Shown here in pieces: positions 29,299 to 38,891 of a DNA stretch of 64,000 nt. The DNA is from Actinomycetes bacterium (GTDB lineage Bacteria > Actinomycetota > Acidimicrobiia > Acidimicrobiales > RAAP-2): positions 26,343-90,342 of the forward strand of contig JAKAUQ010000012.1 in the NCBI GenBank assembly GCA_021827705.1, read 5' to 3'. How positions within the stretch are numbered: position 1 is the first letter of the stretch; each line of letters begins with the position of its first letter. The notes below the pieces were generated by a model. The model worked only from the letters and a program-made list of their open reading frames with translations, made no database searches and had not been told where the DNA came from. A program made the position numbers and the translations under genes.

Positions 29299-30217
29299 GA
29301 AACCAGGACTCGGGCGAGGGCTGGGCGCTCTCATCCCCGAAGGAACGACGACGGAGACTCCGCCGCCACCTCCTCCCGCCACCAGCCCGTTGCGCAACGT
29401 GCGCGTCGATGCCATCCGGCCGAATCCCTTCCAGCCGCGTAAGGACTTCAATGACGATAGCCTGCACGCACTCGCGGCGTCGGTGACCGAGTTGGGCGTC
29501 CTGCAGCCGCTGATCGTACGGCCGATCACCGGGGAGGACGGCGAGGCCTACGAACTGATTGCGGGCGAGCGCCGGCTGCGAGCCGCGAGTCTGGCCGGCC
29601 TCGAGACGGTGCCGGTCCTGGTGCAAGACGACGTCAACGACCGGCTGTCGCTTGAGCAGGCCGTAGTCGAGAACCTGCACCGCGTCGATCTGCACCCTCT
29701 CGAGGAGGCCGCCGCCTACCAGCAGCTGATCGACGAGTTCGACCTCACCCATGAGCAGGTGGCCCAGCGCGTCGGCAAGAGTCGGGCCAATGTCACCAAC
29801 ACGTTGCGGCTGCTGCAGTTGGGGGAGGCGGCGCAGGCGGCGCTGGCGTCAGGCCAGCTGACCGCGGGCCACGCGCGCTCGTTGCTGGCCATCAGCGACG
29901 CCACTGACCAGGCGGCCATGGTGGCCCGCGTCATTGCGGGCGAGCTGTCCGTTCGGGCCACGGAGGAGGCGGTGCGGCAGTTCCTCGATCCCAAGCCGAC
30001 ACCTCTGGTTCCGTTGGACGAGCCGCAGGTCTCTGGCGCGCCGCGGCTGCGGGCGGTTCCCGATGCGAGTGTCGCAGAGCTCGAGCACCTGCTCGAGGAC
30101 TACTTGAACACGCGGGTCCACGTGGATATAAAGGGCCGAAATGGTAGGATAATTATCGATTTCGCGGATCTCGATGACCTGGAACGGCTCTACATCGCGA
30201 TCTCGAACGTGCGCTGA
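29291..30217 (+). CDS. parB: Chromosome partitioning CTPase ParB (Spo0J)
   Basis: This 308-aa protein starts KPGLGRGLGALIP, the ParA-interacting N-terminus. It then has the CTP-binding motifs GERRLRAA (about 90) and ENLHRVDLHPLEEA, the helix-turn-helix (THEQVAQRVGKSRANVTNTLR) and a C-terminal dimerisation domain. It loads at parS and slides as a CTP clamp. The 3' end (about 30124-30160) uses several rare codons (ATA, AGG, AAT, ATT). It converges with the cwlM-like gene. Confidence 0.97.
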   Translation: MARKPGLGRGLGALIPEGTTTETPPPPPPATSPLRNVRVDAIRPNPFQPRKDFNDDSLHALAASVTELGVLQPLIVRPITGEDGEAYELIAGERRLRAASLAGLETVPVLVQDDVNDRLSLEQAVVENLHRVDLHPLEEAAAYQQLIDEFDLTHEQVAQRVGKSRANVTNTLRLLQLGEAAQAALASGQLTAGHARSLLAISDATDQAAMVARVIAGELSVRATEEAVRQFLDPKPTPLVPLDEPQVSGAPRLRAVPDASVAELEHLLEDYLNTRVHVDIKGRNGRIIIDFADLDDLERLYIAISNVR

Positions 30218-30229
30218 CCTTCAACCTTC

Positions 30230-30252
30230 AACCTCATCTTGTTGTTGAGGTT
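30230..30252 (+). terminator. Hairpin after parB
   Basis: AACCTCA (30230-30236) pairs with TGAGGTT (30246-30252) around a 9-nt loop, just after the parB stop. There is no T-tract. It is followed immediately by TTATCCCCA (30251-30259), one base off a DnaA box, so the segment may have another role. Confidence 0.4.
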
Positions 30253-30355
30253 ATCCCCAACTTGTGGAAGAAGTTGTGGGTTCTGCGCCGAAAGACGGGC
30301 AGTTGAGGCAGTAATTCCAGGTCGGATGCGAGTTATTCAGGCTGCCGAGCATGCA

Positions 30356-31288
30356 CTACTTGTGGAGAGTGGCTACCACGGCCTCCAGCAGGGCCTGGGC
30401 CAGGGGGGTTAAGTCACCTGCGGTCCCGTGCTCCACGTGCACCGTCGTCATGCGGGTCTCGCGCAGGACCGGCAGGGCCATGCCCGTGACCTCTACGCGG
30501 GGCAGGGTCAGCTCGCTGGCCAGGCGTGAGGCGATGGCGCTAGCCAAGCGCTCGCCGCGCCGCGAGTGGGATCGGTAGGACGCCCAGTAGTTCAGGCGCA
30601 CGCCGCGCACCTCGAGGCTGGGCGCAAAGGACAGGACCAGGCGCGCATCGGCCCGGTTGGCGGTCGAGGCGATGATGTCGGGGTCATCGCTGGCCACGCG
30701 CAGCATCGGGCTGAGATCCGTCCACGCGGCGGCGACGCACTCGGCCAGGGGACTGCTGCCGGCGATCACCACCAGACCCGAGTCGACCTCGTCGAATCCG
30801 GCACCCTCCCGCGCGTCACTGACGAGGTGGCGGTCGGCAGTGATGGCGGCCATGCGACGCAGCTCGACCAAGGTGGTCAAGGTCACCACGCCGCTGGGCT
30901 CGAGGGCGCGATTGCGCTGGAACTCGCTGACGGCCGTGTGCAGCAGCGGTCCGAAGATGCCGTCGATGCGCCCGGGGTCGAAGCCGAGCTGGGAGAGTCG
31001 GACCTGCAGGTCCGCGACGTCGTCGCCGCGCAGCCGGGGTGTGGCCAGGTACAGCAGGCGGTCACCGAGGTGCCAGCCGGCCTCGACCAGGCGGGACCAC
31101 GTCGTGGCGTCGACGGCCCCGGTGATCCGCAGACCCCGGGAGCGTTGGAAGGCCTCGATCAGGCGGACCGACTCGTCGCTGAAGACGTCGACCGCGCTGA
31201 GGTGCCCGAAGCCCAGGCGCTCCAGGCGCTCGTGGAGCTCGCGAATCTGCGGGCCCGCGGCGCTACCTCGCCAACCCGTCGTGATCAG
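30356..31288 (-). CDS. CwlM-like protein: two peptidoglycan-binding domains plus inactive amidase domain
   Basis: The full frame opens after a stop at 31313-31315 and has no ATG, GTG or TTG before 30889, which would delete two whole domains. CTG at 31288 overlaps the trxA TGA in the NTGA manner used all over this window, so I take it as start (310 aa). Residues about 13-65 and 80-135 are PG_binding_1 repeats ([28 protein letters not shown]). The rest aligns with Amidase_3, but the zinc His residues are missing: the DPGHGG position reads IAGSSP and the SIHAN position reads SFAPS. No signal peptide. In mycobacteria CwlM at this locus is a cytoplasmic regulator of MurA (known). A regulatory pseudoenzyme is inferred. 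Confidence 0.8.
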   Translation of the reverse strand: MITTGWRGSAAGPQIRELHERLERLGFGHLSAVDVFSDESVRLIEAFQRSRGLRITGAVDATTWSRLVEAGWHLGDRLLYLATPRLRGDDVADLQVRLSQLGFDPGRIDGIFGPLLHTAVSEFQRNRALEPSGVVTLTTLVELRRMAAITADRHLVSDAREGAGFDEVDSGLVVIAGSSPLAECVAAAWTDLSPMLRVASDDPDIIASTANRADARLVLSFAPSLEVRGVRLNYWASYRSHSRRGERLASAIASRLASELTLPRVEVTGMALPVLRETRMTTVHVEHGTAGDLTPLAQALLEAVVATLHK

Positions 31289-31620
31289 GACTTTGCCAGG
31301 GCCGACGTGATCTCATTGAGGAGTGCGCCCTTGGGGCGCGCCCCGACGATGCGAGCGACGACCTGTCCGTTCTTGAACAGCAGAAGAGTGGGAATGCTCA
31401 TCACGGAAAAGCGCGTGGCCGTGGCGACATTGTTGTCGACGTCCAGCTTGCCGATGGTGAAGCGATCGGCCTGCTCGACGGAGAACTGCTCCAGGATCGG
31501 GGCGATCATCTTGCACGGTCCGCACCACTCCGCCCAGAAGTCCACGAGCATGGGCTTCTCGGCTGCTCCGATGGTCTCGTCGAAGGTGGCGTCCGACAGA
31601 ATCGTGATCGGGCTGGTCAT
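31285..31620 (-). CDS. trxA: Thioredoxin
   Basis: This 111-aa protein has the active site WCGPC (about 33-37) and the cis-Pro loop SIPTLLLF. It is a cytoplasmic disulfide reductant, recharged by the adjacent trxB product. GGAGG precedes the ATG. The trxB-trxA-cwlM order facing parB is conserved in actinobacteria. Its TGA stop probably overlaps the start of the cwlM-like gene. Confidence 0.97.
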   Translation of the reverse strand: MTSPITILSDATFDETIGAAEKPMLVDFWAEWCGPCKMIAPILEQFSVEQADRFTIGKLDVDNNVATATRFSVMSIPTLLLFKNGQVVARIVGARPKGALLNEITSALAKS

Positions 31621-31683
31621 GAGGTCCTCCGGGTGGCAGCGGGTATGGCGGGACCACCTTAGTGACTGCGGCGCGCCAACGGC

Positions 31684-32640
31684 CTATCCGTGCTGGCGGG
31701 CCTCCAGCCACTTTTCGGCGTCCATGGCCGCCATGCAGCCGGATCCCGCCGAGGTGATGGCCTGACGGTAGTGGTGGTCCTGCACGTCGCCGGCGGCGAA
31801 GAGGCCGTCGATGGAGGTGAACGAGCCCAACGTTGTGCGCACGTACCCGTTGTCGAGCAGCTCCACCTGGTCGGCGACCACCTCGGTGTTGGGCACGTGG
31901 CCGATGGCCACGAAGACTCCGGTCACGTCGAGCTCGCTCTCGGCGCCGGTGACCGTGTCGCGCACGCGCAGGCCGGACACGCGGTCCTGGCCCACGACCT
32001 CGAGAACCTGCGTGTTCCACGCGAAGCGGATCTTCTCATTGGTGAGGGCGCGCTCCTGCATGATCTTGGAGGCACGCAGGGCGTCGCGCCGGTGCACGAT
32101 CGTGACCGAGCTGGCAAAGCGCGTCAGGAAGATGGCCTCCTCGAGGGCCGAGTCGCCCCCGCCGATGACGGCGATGTCCTGGCCCCGAAAGAAGAAACCA
32201 TCGCAGGTGGCGCAGGTGGACACCCCGTGGCTGAGCAGGCGGTTCTCGCCGGGGACGTCGAGCATCAAGGATCGCGCGCCGGTGGCCAGGATTACGGCGT
32301 CGGCGGTGATGCTGGGCTCCTCGTCCTCGCTGAGCCAGGCCCGAAAGGGTCGCTGCGCGACGTCGAGCCGGCGGACCTTGTCGATGCGCAGGTCCGCGCC
32401 GAACCTCTCGGCCTGCGCCTGCATGCTGGCCATCAGCTCGGGCCCGCCGATGCCGTCGGGGAAGCCGGGGAAGTTCTCGATCTCGGTGGTCAGCATGAGC
32501 TGGCCGCCGGGCTGATCCGAGGTCGAGGACGGCTCGCCCTGGATGACGATTGGCGACAGCTGGGCCCGCGCGGTGTAGATGGCGGCCGTGAGGCCCGCCG
32601 GGCCCGATCCGATGATCAAGACGGAGGTGTGCTCAGTCAT
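31684..32640 (-). CDS. trxB: Thioredoxin reductase
   Basis: This 318-aa flavoprotein has the FAD motif [12 protein letters not shown] near the N-terminus, the redox motif CATC (about 142-145), NADPH motif [10 protein letters not shown] and the C-terminal FAD contact [10 protein letters not shown]. It reduces thioredoxin with NADPH. It overlaps the upstream small membrane protein gene by 8 nt and lies 63 nt upstream of trxA. Confidence 0.97.
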   Translation of the reverse strand: MTEHTSVLIIGSGPAGLTAAIYTARAQLSPIVIQGEPSSTSDQPGGQLMLTTEIENFPGFPDGIGGPELMASMQAQAERFGADLRIDKVRRLDVAQRPFRAWLSEDEEPSITADAVILATGARSLMLDVPGENRLLSHGVSTCATCDGFFFRGQDIAVIGGGDSALEEAIFLTRFASSVTIVHRRDALRASKIMQERALTNEKIRFAWNTQVLEVVGQDRVSGLRVRDTVTGAESELDVTGVFVAIGHVPNTEVVADQVELLDNGYVRTTLGSFTSIDGLFAAGDVQDHHYRQAITSAGSGCMAAMDAEKWLEARQHG

Positions 32641-32965
32641 GAGGCGTCCGAGGCGTGACGGGGCGCCGGCGGCGCCAGATGATCAGGCCCGCCGCCAGCG
32701 ACAGCGCTCCGATGACGGCGTCGGTGAGCCAGACGCGCCCGGCGAAGACGTAGATGTCGAGAAGGCGGACCCCACCGATGAGGGTCGCCACGACCAGGAC
32801 TAGTGCGACCAAGATCAGCACGAAGAGGTACGCAACGGTGCGGCCGATCAGGAGGATGGGGCGCAAGACGCGGTCGTGGACGACGTCGAGCCCGTGGTCG
32901 AGGAGCTCGAACAGCCGGTCGATCAGGTCGGGCCGGGGCTCGGGTGTCGGCGGGGGAGTGCTCAC
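32633..32965 (-). CDS. Small two-helix membrane protein, unknown function
   Basis: This 110-aa protein has a Pro-rich start ([11 protein letters not shown]), an amphipathic segment ([14 protein letters not shown]), two membrane helices ([20 protein letters not shown] and [15 protein letters not shown]), and a short basic tail. The GTG start overlaps the degV stop (GTGA), and its end overlaps trxB by 8 nt, so it is co-translated in the degV-trxB-trxA train. I do not recognise the family. Confidence 0.75.
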   Translation of the reverse strand: MSTPPPTPEPRPDLIDRLFELLDHGLDVVHDRVLRPILLIGRTVAYLFVLILVALVLVVATLIGGVRLLDIYVFAGRVWLTDAVIGALSLAAGLIIWRRRRPVTPRTPHD

Positions 32966-33831
32966 GGTACGAATGTAGCGGCGTCGCGCGCTCGCTCCAG
33001 CCAGCAGGCACCGATGATGCCGGGACCCGAGTGGGTTCCGACCACCGGCCCGATGTCGGCCACCAGAAGGGGGTGCTCCAACTCGGTGCCCGCGAGCAGC
33101 GCCTCGAGGTCGGGGGCGTCGGGCGCCATGCCGTGGACGACGGCCAGTCGGGCCAGTGGCGCGTGGCGCCGGGCCTCGTCGGCGACGGCGGCCAGGGCCC
33201 GCGCCCGCGTCCGCTGGCGGCCGCGCTCGGCGACGACGCCGTCGCGCAACTCCAGCAGGGGCTTGATGGACAGCATCTGGCCCAGCAGGGCGCGTGCCCC
33301 GCCGATCCGTCCCCCCTTGACCAGGTGCTCGAGGGTGGCCAGGGTGCCGCAGATCCCCGCGCGGGGGACCAGCGCGCGGGCGTGGGCCTCCATCTCGTCC
33401 AGGTTCATGTTGCCGGCCTGCGCGAGCTCGGCCAGCTCCAGCACAACGAGGCCCTCGGCCATGGTGACTGCGCGCGTGTCTACGACCCGCACGTCGATAC
33501 GTCCCGCCACGGCCTCGGCGGCCACCACGGCCGACTGGTAGGTGGCCGACAGGGCGGCCGAGAGCGTGGCCACGATGACGCCGTCGTAGCCCGCGGCGGC
33601 GGCCTGCTCGTAGACGGTGGAGAAGGCTCCGGCCGCGGGCGCCGCAGTCTCGGGCAGGACGTCCGCCTCGCGGCACCGGCGCCAGAACTCGGCGGGTGCG
33701 AGCTCGAGGCGGTCGACGAACTCCTCGTGGCCAAAGCGAATGGTGAGAGAGACCACGTCGATGCCGAGGCTGTCGGTTAGCGCTGCCGGCAGGTCCGACG
33801 CCGAGTCGGTCATCACGCGAATGCGGGGCAC
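32962..33831 (-). CDS. DegV-family fatty-acid-binding protein
   Basis: This 289-aa protein has the DegV pattern: IRVMTDSASDLP at the N-terminus, TAAPAAGAFSTVYE, and LATLEHLVKGGRIGGARALLGQMLSIKPLLELRDG in the middle. DegV proteins bind a single fatty acid and act as FakB subunits that present it to the kinase FakA (known in Firmicutes). No fakA-like gene is in the window. GTG start with GAGGGAGG upstream. Confidence 0.93.
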   Translation of the reverse strand: MPRIRVMTDSASDLPAALTDSLGIDVVSLTIRFGHEEFVDRLELAPAEFWRRCREADVLPETAAPAAGAFSTVYEQAAAAGYDGVIVATLSAALSATYQSAVVAAEAVAGRIDVRVVDTRAVTMAEGLVVLELAELAQAGNMNLDEMEAHARALVPRAGICGTLATLEHLVKGGRIGGARALLGQMLSIKPLLELRDGVVAERGRQRTRARALAAVADEARRHAPLARLAVVHGMAPDAPDLEALLAGTELEHPLLVADIGPVVGTHSGPGIIGACWLERARDAATFVP

Positions 33832-33860
33832 GGTTCCTCCCTCGGGGGCTGCTGGCAGCC

Positions 33861-35441
33861 TTACACGTTCCGGGTCCGGCGGCCAGCGGAGCGCTGCTCC
33901 AGGGCCACGACGGCCACGAACACGGCCGCACCGACCACCGCCGCGGCGATGAAGCGGACGACCAGCCCGACGCCGCTGGTCGCGCTGCCCAGCACGTAGG
34001 TGACGGCCATGGTGACGCCTGCCACCAACGAGGCGAGCGTGCTACGGCGCACGTGCACCGACCAGATGGCCGGGGCCACGACCACGCGTCGTCGGGCCAG
34101 GACGCCGACGGCGGCGACCGCGGCGACTGTGTAGGACACCGAGACGCTGGCCGTCAGGCCGGCCAGCGAGTGCCGGCCCCAGAGGAAGGCCAGCACGATG
34201 TTGAGCCCGTTCTGGAGCACGTAGAGGGCAAAGACCACGCGGGCGCGCTGCATCGACTGGAGGCCCCGGATGCTCAGCATGAACAGCGTGAAGCCGGGCA
34301 TTCCCGCGGCCAGCACGGCCAGCACGGTGCCGGCGGCCAGCGGCTGGCTGGCGTGGGCGTGATTGAGCAGGATCCCGACGAGGGGCTGGTTGAGGACCAG
34401 GAAGGCCACGGTGGTGGGCACGATGATCACCAGTGACTGGCGCAGCCCGAAGCGCAGGCGCTCGCCCAGCGCGTCGTAGTCGCGCTGGGTGGCCAGCTCG
34501 GCCATCTGGGGTCCGAGCGAGCTCAGCACCGAGACCACGACGACGGCGTAGGGCATCAGGAAGAACGACCACCCGTAGGTGTAGGCACTGACGGGCCCGC
34601 TGCCACCGATCCCGAAGGCGAGGGCCAAGATCACGTACAGCGACGCCTGGTTGGCCACCACCACGAGGAAGGTCCAGCTGCCCAGGCGGGTGATGGCCCG
34701 CAGGGCGGGGTCCGCGAGGTCGAGGCGGAAGCGGAGGCGCCCCAGGTCGCTGCGACCCAGCGACGGCACGAGCAGCACGAACTGGACCGCGACCCCGAGG
34801 GTGGTGCCCAGCCCGAGCCACAGCAGGGGTCGGCTGCCCGGCAGGGACCCCAGGCGTGGTGCCGGGTCGATGAGGTGGAACCAGACGAGCACGGCGATGG
34901 CGACGACGTTGTTGGCCAGGGGCGTCCAGGCGGGGGCCCCGAAGCGCTGGCGGACGTTGAGCAGTGCCGTGGCTAGCCCGAACACGCCGTAGAAGAAGAT
35001 CTGGGGGACGAACCACCGCAGCAAGTCCGTGGCGACGGCACGCTCCGTGCCCAGGACCGCGGTCGCGTGCGCCGAGCTCAGCTGGTGCAGCGCCGTGAAG
35101 GCGTCGATGATCCACGGCGCCGCGACCCAGGCCAGGAGGGTGCCGGCGAAGAGCACCAGGACCGAGGCGGTGAGCACGCTCGAGATCGAGCGCCAGGCGC
35201 GGCGCTCCCCGTCTACGGACAGGCGCTCGACGAAGACGGGAATGTAGGTGGCGATCAGGATCCCGCCCAGGACGAGGTCGTAGAGCATGTTCGGGATCGT
35301 GTTGGCCAGGTTGAAGGCGTCGGCCAGCCGGGTGAAGCCGAGGACCCACGCCAGCACGACGACGCGCACCAGGCCGGTGAGGCGGGATACCAGGGTCCCG
35401 CTGGCCATCGAGGCGACGCGGGAGGAGTGGCTGGCGCTCAT
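33861..35441 (-). CDS. murJ: Lipid II flippase MurJ (MviN)
   Basis: This 526-aa protein has about 14 membrane helices and the MOP-superfamily pattern. The start MASGTLVSRLTGLVRVVVLAWVLG carries the conserved SR-TG-R region, then ADAFNLANTIPN. It flips the peptidoglycan precursor lipid II outward. ATG 35441 overlaps the stop of the upstream DUF6049-like gene (ATGA). Unlike mycobacterial MviN there is no cytoplasmic pseudokinase tail. Confidence 0.95.
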   Translation of the reverse strand: MSASHSSRVASMASGTLVSRLTGLVRVVVLAWVLGFTRLADAFNLANTIPNMLYDLVLGGILIATYIPVFVERLSVDGERRAWRSISSVLTASVLVLFAGTLLAWVAAPWIIDAFTALHQLSSAHATAVLGTERAVATDLLRWFVPQIFFYGVFGLATALLNVRQRFGAPAWTPLANNVVAIAVLVWFHLIDPAPRLGSLPGSRPLLWLGLGTTLGVAVQFVLLVPSLGRSDLGRLRFRLDLADPALRAITRLGSWTFLVVVANQASLYVILALAFGIGGSGPVSAYTYGWSFFLMPYAVVVVSVLSSLGPQMAELATQRDYDALGERLRFGLRQSLVIIVPTTVAFLVLNQPLVGILLNHAHASQPLAAGTVLAVLAAGMPGFTLFMLSIRGLQSMQRARVVFALYVLQNGLNIVLAFLWGRHSLAGLTASVSVSYTVAAVAAVGVLARRRVVVAPAIWSVHVRRSTLASLVAGVTMAVTYVLGSATSGVGLVVRFIAAAVVGAAVFVAVVALEQRSAGRRTRNV

Positions 35442-37381
35442 CGCGCGTGTCGCCCTCGCGCCCGCCGGCGATACGAGCGCAGCCACCAGACCGCCAGCAC
35501 CAGGATCGACGCCGCGGTCAGGAGGTAGCCGACCAGCGACGCGCCGGCGGCGCGCACCTGGATGGCCGCGTGGGCGATGAGGAGTTGGCCGCTCGCGGTC
35601 GTCAGGTTGACCTGGAGGGTCAGGCTGCCGCCTCGACTGACGACCGGCACGCGCAGGGCGGTGATCGGTGCGGTCACCGACACGGCGACTGCGGAGCCCT
35701 TGGGGAAGGTGAGGTCCGAGGTGAGCAGGTGCACGACCCCGGTCAGCGCGTAGGGCGCGCTGGAGCGCACGGTGATCGGCAGGTCCGAGCCGGCGCCGGC
35801 CAGCGTGATGGCTCCGGGGTCGATGGAGAAGTAGGCGAGCTGGTGCGTCACCAGCGCGCCGACCGCAGCGATGCGGCTCTGGCGCGCGCCGGCGGGCCCG
35901 ACGGCCTCGGCGTCGGCCAGGGCCACGCGCAGTCCCACCGACTCGGCACGCGACGTTATCGCCTCGGTGAAGGCATCGACCTGGCTGGCCACGCTCTGCA
36001 GCTCGGCCACGTTGGCGCTGGTCCACAGGGTGGTCGGCGCCGACGGGCCCAGTGCGCGCGATGCCGGCGCGCCGTCGGCTCCCACCAGCGATGAGTCGAA
36101 TGCTGGTCCCAGGGCCGTGGGCGCGACGAAGGGATCGGCGGACAGGCCGGTGGCGACGTCGGTCAGCACGGCGGGGCTGATCGCGGCCGCCGGGGTGTCC
36201 ACGACGACCGTGCGCGGTGCGCTGGCATTGGGGGCCTCGAAGTGCAGGAAGGCCAGCGTGCCTAGGACCAGGGCGGCGCGGCGACCAGGCTCGATCGTGC
36301 GGTCGAGGAGGAGACTGGACAGGGGCTGATCGGTGGCCACGGCGGTGACGCCGGTGGCTCCTGTGACCCGGAAGGGCTCACCCCACGTCAGGGTTGACGA
36401 CGGCGCCGTGCCCAGGTCGGACTCGGGCAGCACGACGTCGGTGACACCAGCCTTCGCCAGGCCATCCAGCGTGCCCGGCGTCGTCGGGCCGCTGAGCAGC
36501 AGCGGCCCGTCGACGTAGCGTCCGCTGGCCGCCGCGTAGAGCTGAGCGCCCAAGTTGACCTGGCGCGCCAGTTCGGCTTGCAGCCCGGCGTTGGCCAGAC
36601 CGGTGAGGTCGGCGCGGGCCGGGGGTGCCGCGACGGCGCGGTGCAGGGGACTGGCCACCGCGTGGGCCAGGGCCCGACGCCAGGGCGGGCCGGCACGCGG
36701 CGAGGTCAGCGCGGCTGCCAGGGTGTCGTAGTCGGCGCTGAGCGTCAGGGGGAGGGCGCTCTGGCGAGCCAGCGCGCCCAGGAACGCCTCGGTGGGCCTA
36801 CGGTGCTGCCACGCCGATGCGTCGAGGGTGGCGATCCAGGCGAAGCGGACGGGCTGAAGGACGCGACTGGCCTGGACGGCCAGCAGCGACCAGGTGGTCT
36901 CGAGACGGCCGCCCTGGGCGACGCGCAGGCGCAGCGGGTACACGCCGTCGCAGGCCAGGCCCCGGCACGGGAGGCGCACCACGCCCTCGCCGCACCGCGC
37001 CCGCGGCGGGCGGGCCCCCTCCTCGACCACGACGACCACGACCGTCGTCGATCGCCGGCCGCACCGCGGGTTCACCAGCGGCGTCGAGGCCAGGCCGGGA
37101 CCCGCGACGCCCGCGCCCGCGACGATCGGGCCGATCTGCGAAGACATGATCAGCCGGGGGTAGACCGAGGCGCGCAGGTCGGCCGGTGTGCGCTCGGGCA
37201 GCGCTAAGTCCAGGGCCACCCGGCCCACACCCGTGCGGATCAGGTTGGCCGAGGGGCTCTGGCGCAGGATGTAGAACGACCGGGGGGCCGCCGCCGAGGC
37301 GGAAAGGGGGAGCCAGAGCGTGAGGAGGGCGGCCCCGAGCACCCACCACGACCGCCGCCACTGCGGCCTGTGCCCGACCAT
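35438..37381 (-). CDS. DUF6049-like secreted/membrane-anchored protein, coupled to murJ
   Basis: This 647-aa protein starts with a signal peptide (RRSWWVLGAALLTLWLPLSASA) and ends with one membrane helix (LLTAASILVLAVWWL) and an Arg-rich tail, so the bulk is outside the cell. The position directly upstream of murJ, as for mycobacterial Rv3909, and the overall layout suggest the DUF6049 family; sequence similarity is weak by eye. It is translationally coupled to murJ by an ATGA overlap, hinting at a role in cell-wall precursor export. ATG 37381 was chosen for the signal peptide and a TAGCCT box 8 nt upstream. Confidence 0.8.
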   Translation of the reverse strand: MVGHRPQWRRSWWVLGAALLTLWLPLSASAAAPRSFYILRQSPSANLIRTGVGRVALDLALPERTPADLRASVYPRLIMSSQIGPIVAGAGVAGPGLASTPLVNPRCGRRSTTVVVVVVEEGARPPRARCGEGVVRLPCRGLACDGVYPLRLRVAQGGRLETTWSLLAVQASRVLQPVRFAWIATLDASAWQHRRPTEAFLGALARQSALPLTLSADYDTLAAALTSPRAGPPWRRALAHAVASPLHRAVAAPPARADLTGLANAGLQAELARQVNLGAQLYAAASGRYVDGPLLLSGPTTPGTLDGLAKAGVTDVVLPESDLGTAPSSTLTWGEPFRVTGATGVTAVATDQPLSSLLLDRTIEPGRRAALVLGTLAFLHFEAPNASAPRTVVVDTPAAAISPAVLTDVATGLSADPFVAPTALGPAFDSSLVGADGAPASRALGPSAPTTLWTSANVAELQSVASQVDAFTEAITSRAESVGLRVALADAEAVGPAGARQSRIAAVGALVTHQLAYFSIDPGAITLAGAGSDLPITVRSSAPYALTGVVHLLTSDLTFPKGSAVAVSVTAPITALRVPVVSRGGSLTLQVNLTTASGQLLIAHAAIQVRAAGASLVGYLLTAASILVLAVWWLRSYRRRARGRHAR

Positions 37382-37389
37382 GCTGTCCA

Positions 37390-37395
37390 AGGCTA
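37390..37395 (-). promoter_or_regulatory. -10 box of the DUF6049-murJ genes
   Basis: TAGCCT on the minus strand, 8 nt before the ATG at 37381. It forms a divergent promoter region with the CCA-transferase gene. Confidence 0.45.
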
Positions 37396-37425
37396 CCGGC
37401 GTCCCCCAGCAGCGAACGGGAGAAC

Positions 37426-37431
37426 TACCCT
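37426..37431 (+). promoter_or_regulatory. -10 box of the nucleotidyltransferase gene
   Basis: TACCCT, 9 nt before the GTG at 37441, predicting a leaderless or near-leaderless transcript. Confidence 0.4.
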
Positions 37432-37440
37432 TCATGCCCA

Positions 37441-38880
37441 GTGCCCGCACCTGCTGACCATTCGACGCACGACCGCCTCCTCGAACTGGTGGCGCTGGCC
37501 CGACCGCTGGCCGAGCGGTTCGCCCAGGCCGGCCACTCCCTCTTCGCGGTGGGTGGTGCGGTCCGTGACGCGCTGATCGGTGTGGCGCCCCGCGACGAGC
37601 GGGAGATCGACTTCACGACCGACGCGCGGCCCGAGGAGATCGCATTCCTGCTGGCGCCACTGTGCTCGACGCTGTGGGAGCAGGGGCGCGAGTTCGGCAC
37701 CATTGGGGGCATCGTGCGGGCTTCCGGTCTCAAGGTCGAGGTGACGACCTTCCGCTCGGAGTCCTACGTGGCGCACTCGCGCAAGCCAGCGGTGCAGTGG
37801 GGGGACTCGCTGTCCGAGGACCTCTCGCGCCGGGACTTCACCATCAACGCCATCGCGCTCGACGTGATCGCCCTGTCCGAGGAGCGCTCGGATACGCGCG
37901 CCCTGATCGACGAGCACGGCGGAATCGCCGACCTGTTCGCGAACCGGCTACGGACGCCGGCTGAGCCGGGCGGGCTGTTCCGCGACGACCCGCTGCGCAT
38001 GCTGCGCGCGGCGCGCTTCGCGGCGCGCTTCGCCCTCGAGATCGACCCGTCGATCGAGGAGGCGGCCCGCGCCGAGGCGCCGGGGTTGGCCAAGGTGTCG
38101 GTGGAGCGGGTGCGGGGCGAGCTGGATCTGCTGCTCGCGACGCCGCGACCCTCGATCGGGCTGGACTTCCTGGTCCGCACCGGGGTCGCCGACCAGTTCC
38201 TCCCCGAGCTGCCCGCGCTGCAGCTGGAGCAGGATCCCCTCCACCAGCACAAGGACGTGTTGCGCCACACGATGGCGGTGGTCGACAAGGCGTCACCCGA
38301 CCTCACCTTGCGCCTGGCCGCCCTGTTGCACGACATCGGCAAGCCCCGCACCCGGGCCATCAGCGACGAGGGCGTCACGTTCCGCTTCCACGAGGTGGTC
38401 GGGGCCAAGATGGCCCGGGCGCGCCTGACGGCCCTGAAATACCCCCAGGCCATCGTCGACGACGTCAGCGACCTGGTCGAGCTGCACCTGCGCTTCCACA
38501 CCTACAAGCTGGGCTGGACCGATCGCGCGGTGCGCCGCTACGTGCGCGACGCGGGCCCGCTGCTCGAGCGGCTGAACGAGCTCACGCGCTGTGACGCCAC
38601 GACCCGCAACGCCCGCAAGGTGGCGACGTTCGCCCGCCGGATGGACGAGCTCGAGCGGCGGATCGTCGAGCTGGAGGCCCAGGAGGACCTGCGGCGCCTT
38701 CGTCCGGCCCTAGACGGCAACCAGGTGATGGCCGAGCTAGGTCTCCGGCCCGGGCCGGTGATCGGGCGCGCCCTGGCCCACCTGATGGAGATCCGCCTGG
38801 ACGAGGGCGAGATCAGTGGCGAGGAGGCCCGGGCGCGCCTGCTCGCCTGGTGGAGCGAGCAGCCCGAGTCAGCGAGCTAG
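37441..38880 (+). CDS. cca: CCA tRNA nucleotidyltransferase / poly(A) polymerase family
   Basis: This 479-aa class II nucleotidyltransferase has GGAVRD (about 38-43), the catalytic strand EIDFTTDA, the template motif RRDFTINAIA and FRDDPLRMLRAARFAARF. A HD phosphohydrolase domain follows (LLHDIGKPRT, about 300). It adds or repairs the tRNA 3' CCA end. The usual DxD reads E-I-D here, a conservative change at the first carboxylate. The location beside murJ matches pcnA in mycobacteria. Confidence 0.93.
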   Translation: MPAPADHSTHDRLLELVALARPLAERFAQAGHSLFAVGGAVRDALIGVAPRDEREIDFTTDARPEEIAFLLAPLCSTLWEQGREFGTIGGIVRASGLKVEVTTFRSESYVAHSRKPAVQWGDSLSEDLSRRDFTINAIALDVIALSEERSDTRALIDEHGGIADLFANRLRTPAEPGGLFRDDPLRMLRAARFAARFALEIDPSIEEAARAEAPGLAKVSVERVRGELDLLLATPRPSIGLDFLVRTGVADQFLPELPALQLEQDPLHQHKDVLRHTMAVVDKASPDLTLRLAALLHDIGKPRTRAISDEGVTFRFHEVVGAKMARARLTALKYPQAIVDDVSDLVELHLRFHTYKLGWTDRAVRRYVRDAGPLLERLNELTRCDATTRNARKVATFARRMDELERRIVELEAQEDLRRLRPALDGNQVMAELGLRPGPVIGRALAHLMEIRLDEGEISGEEARARLLAWWSEQPESAS

Positions 38881-38891
38881 TCCGCGAGCCC

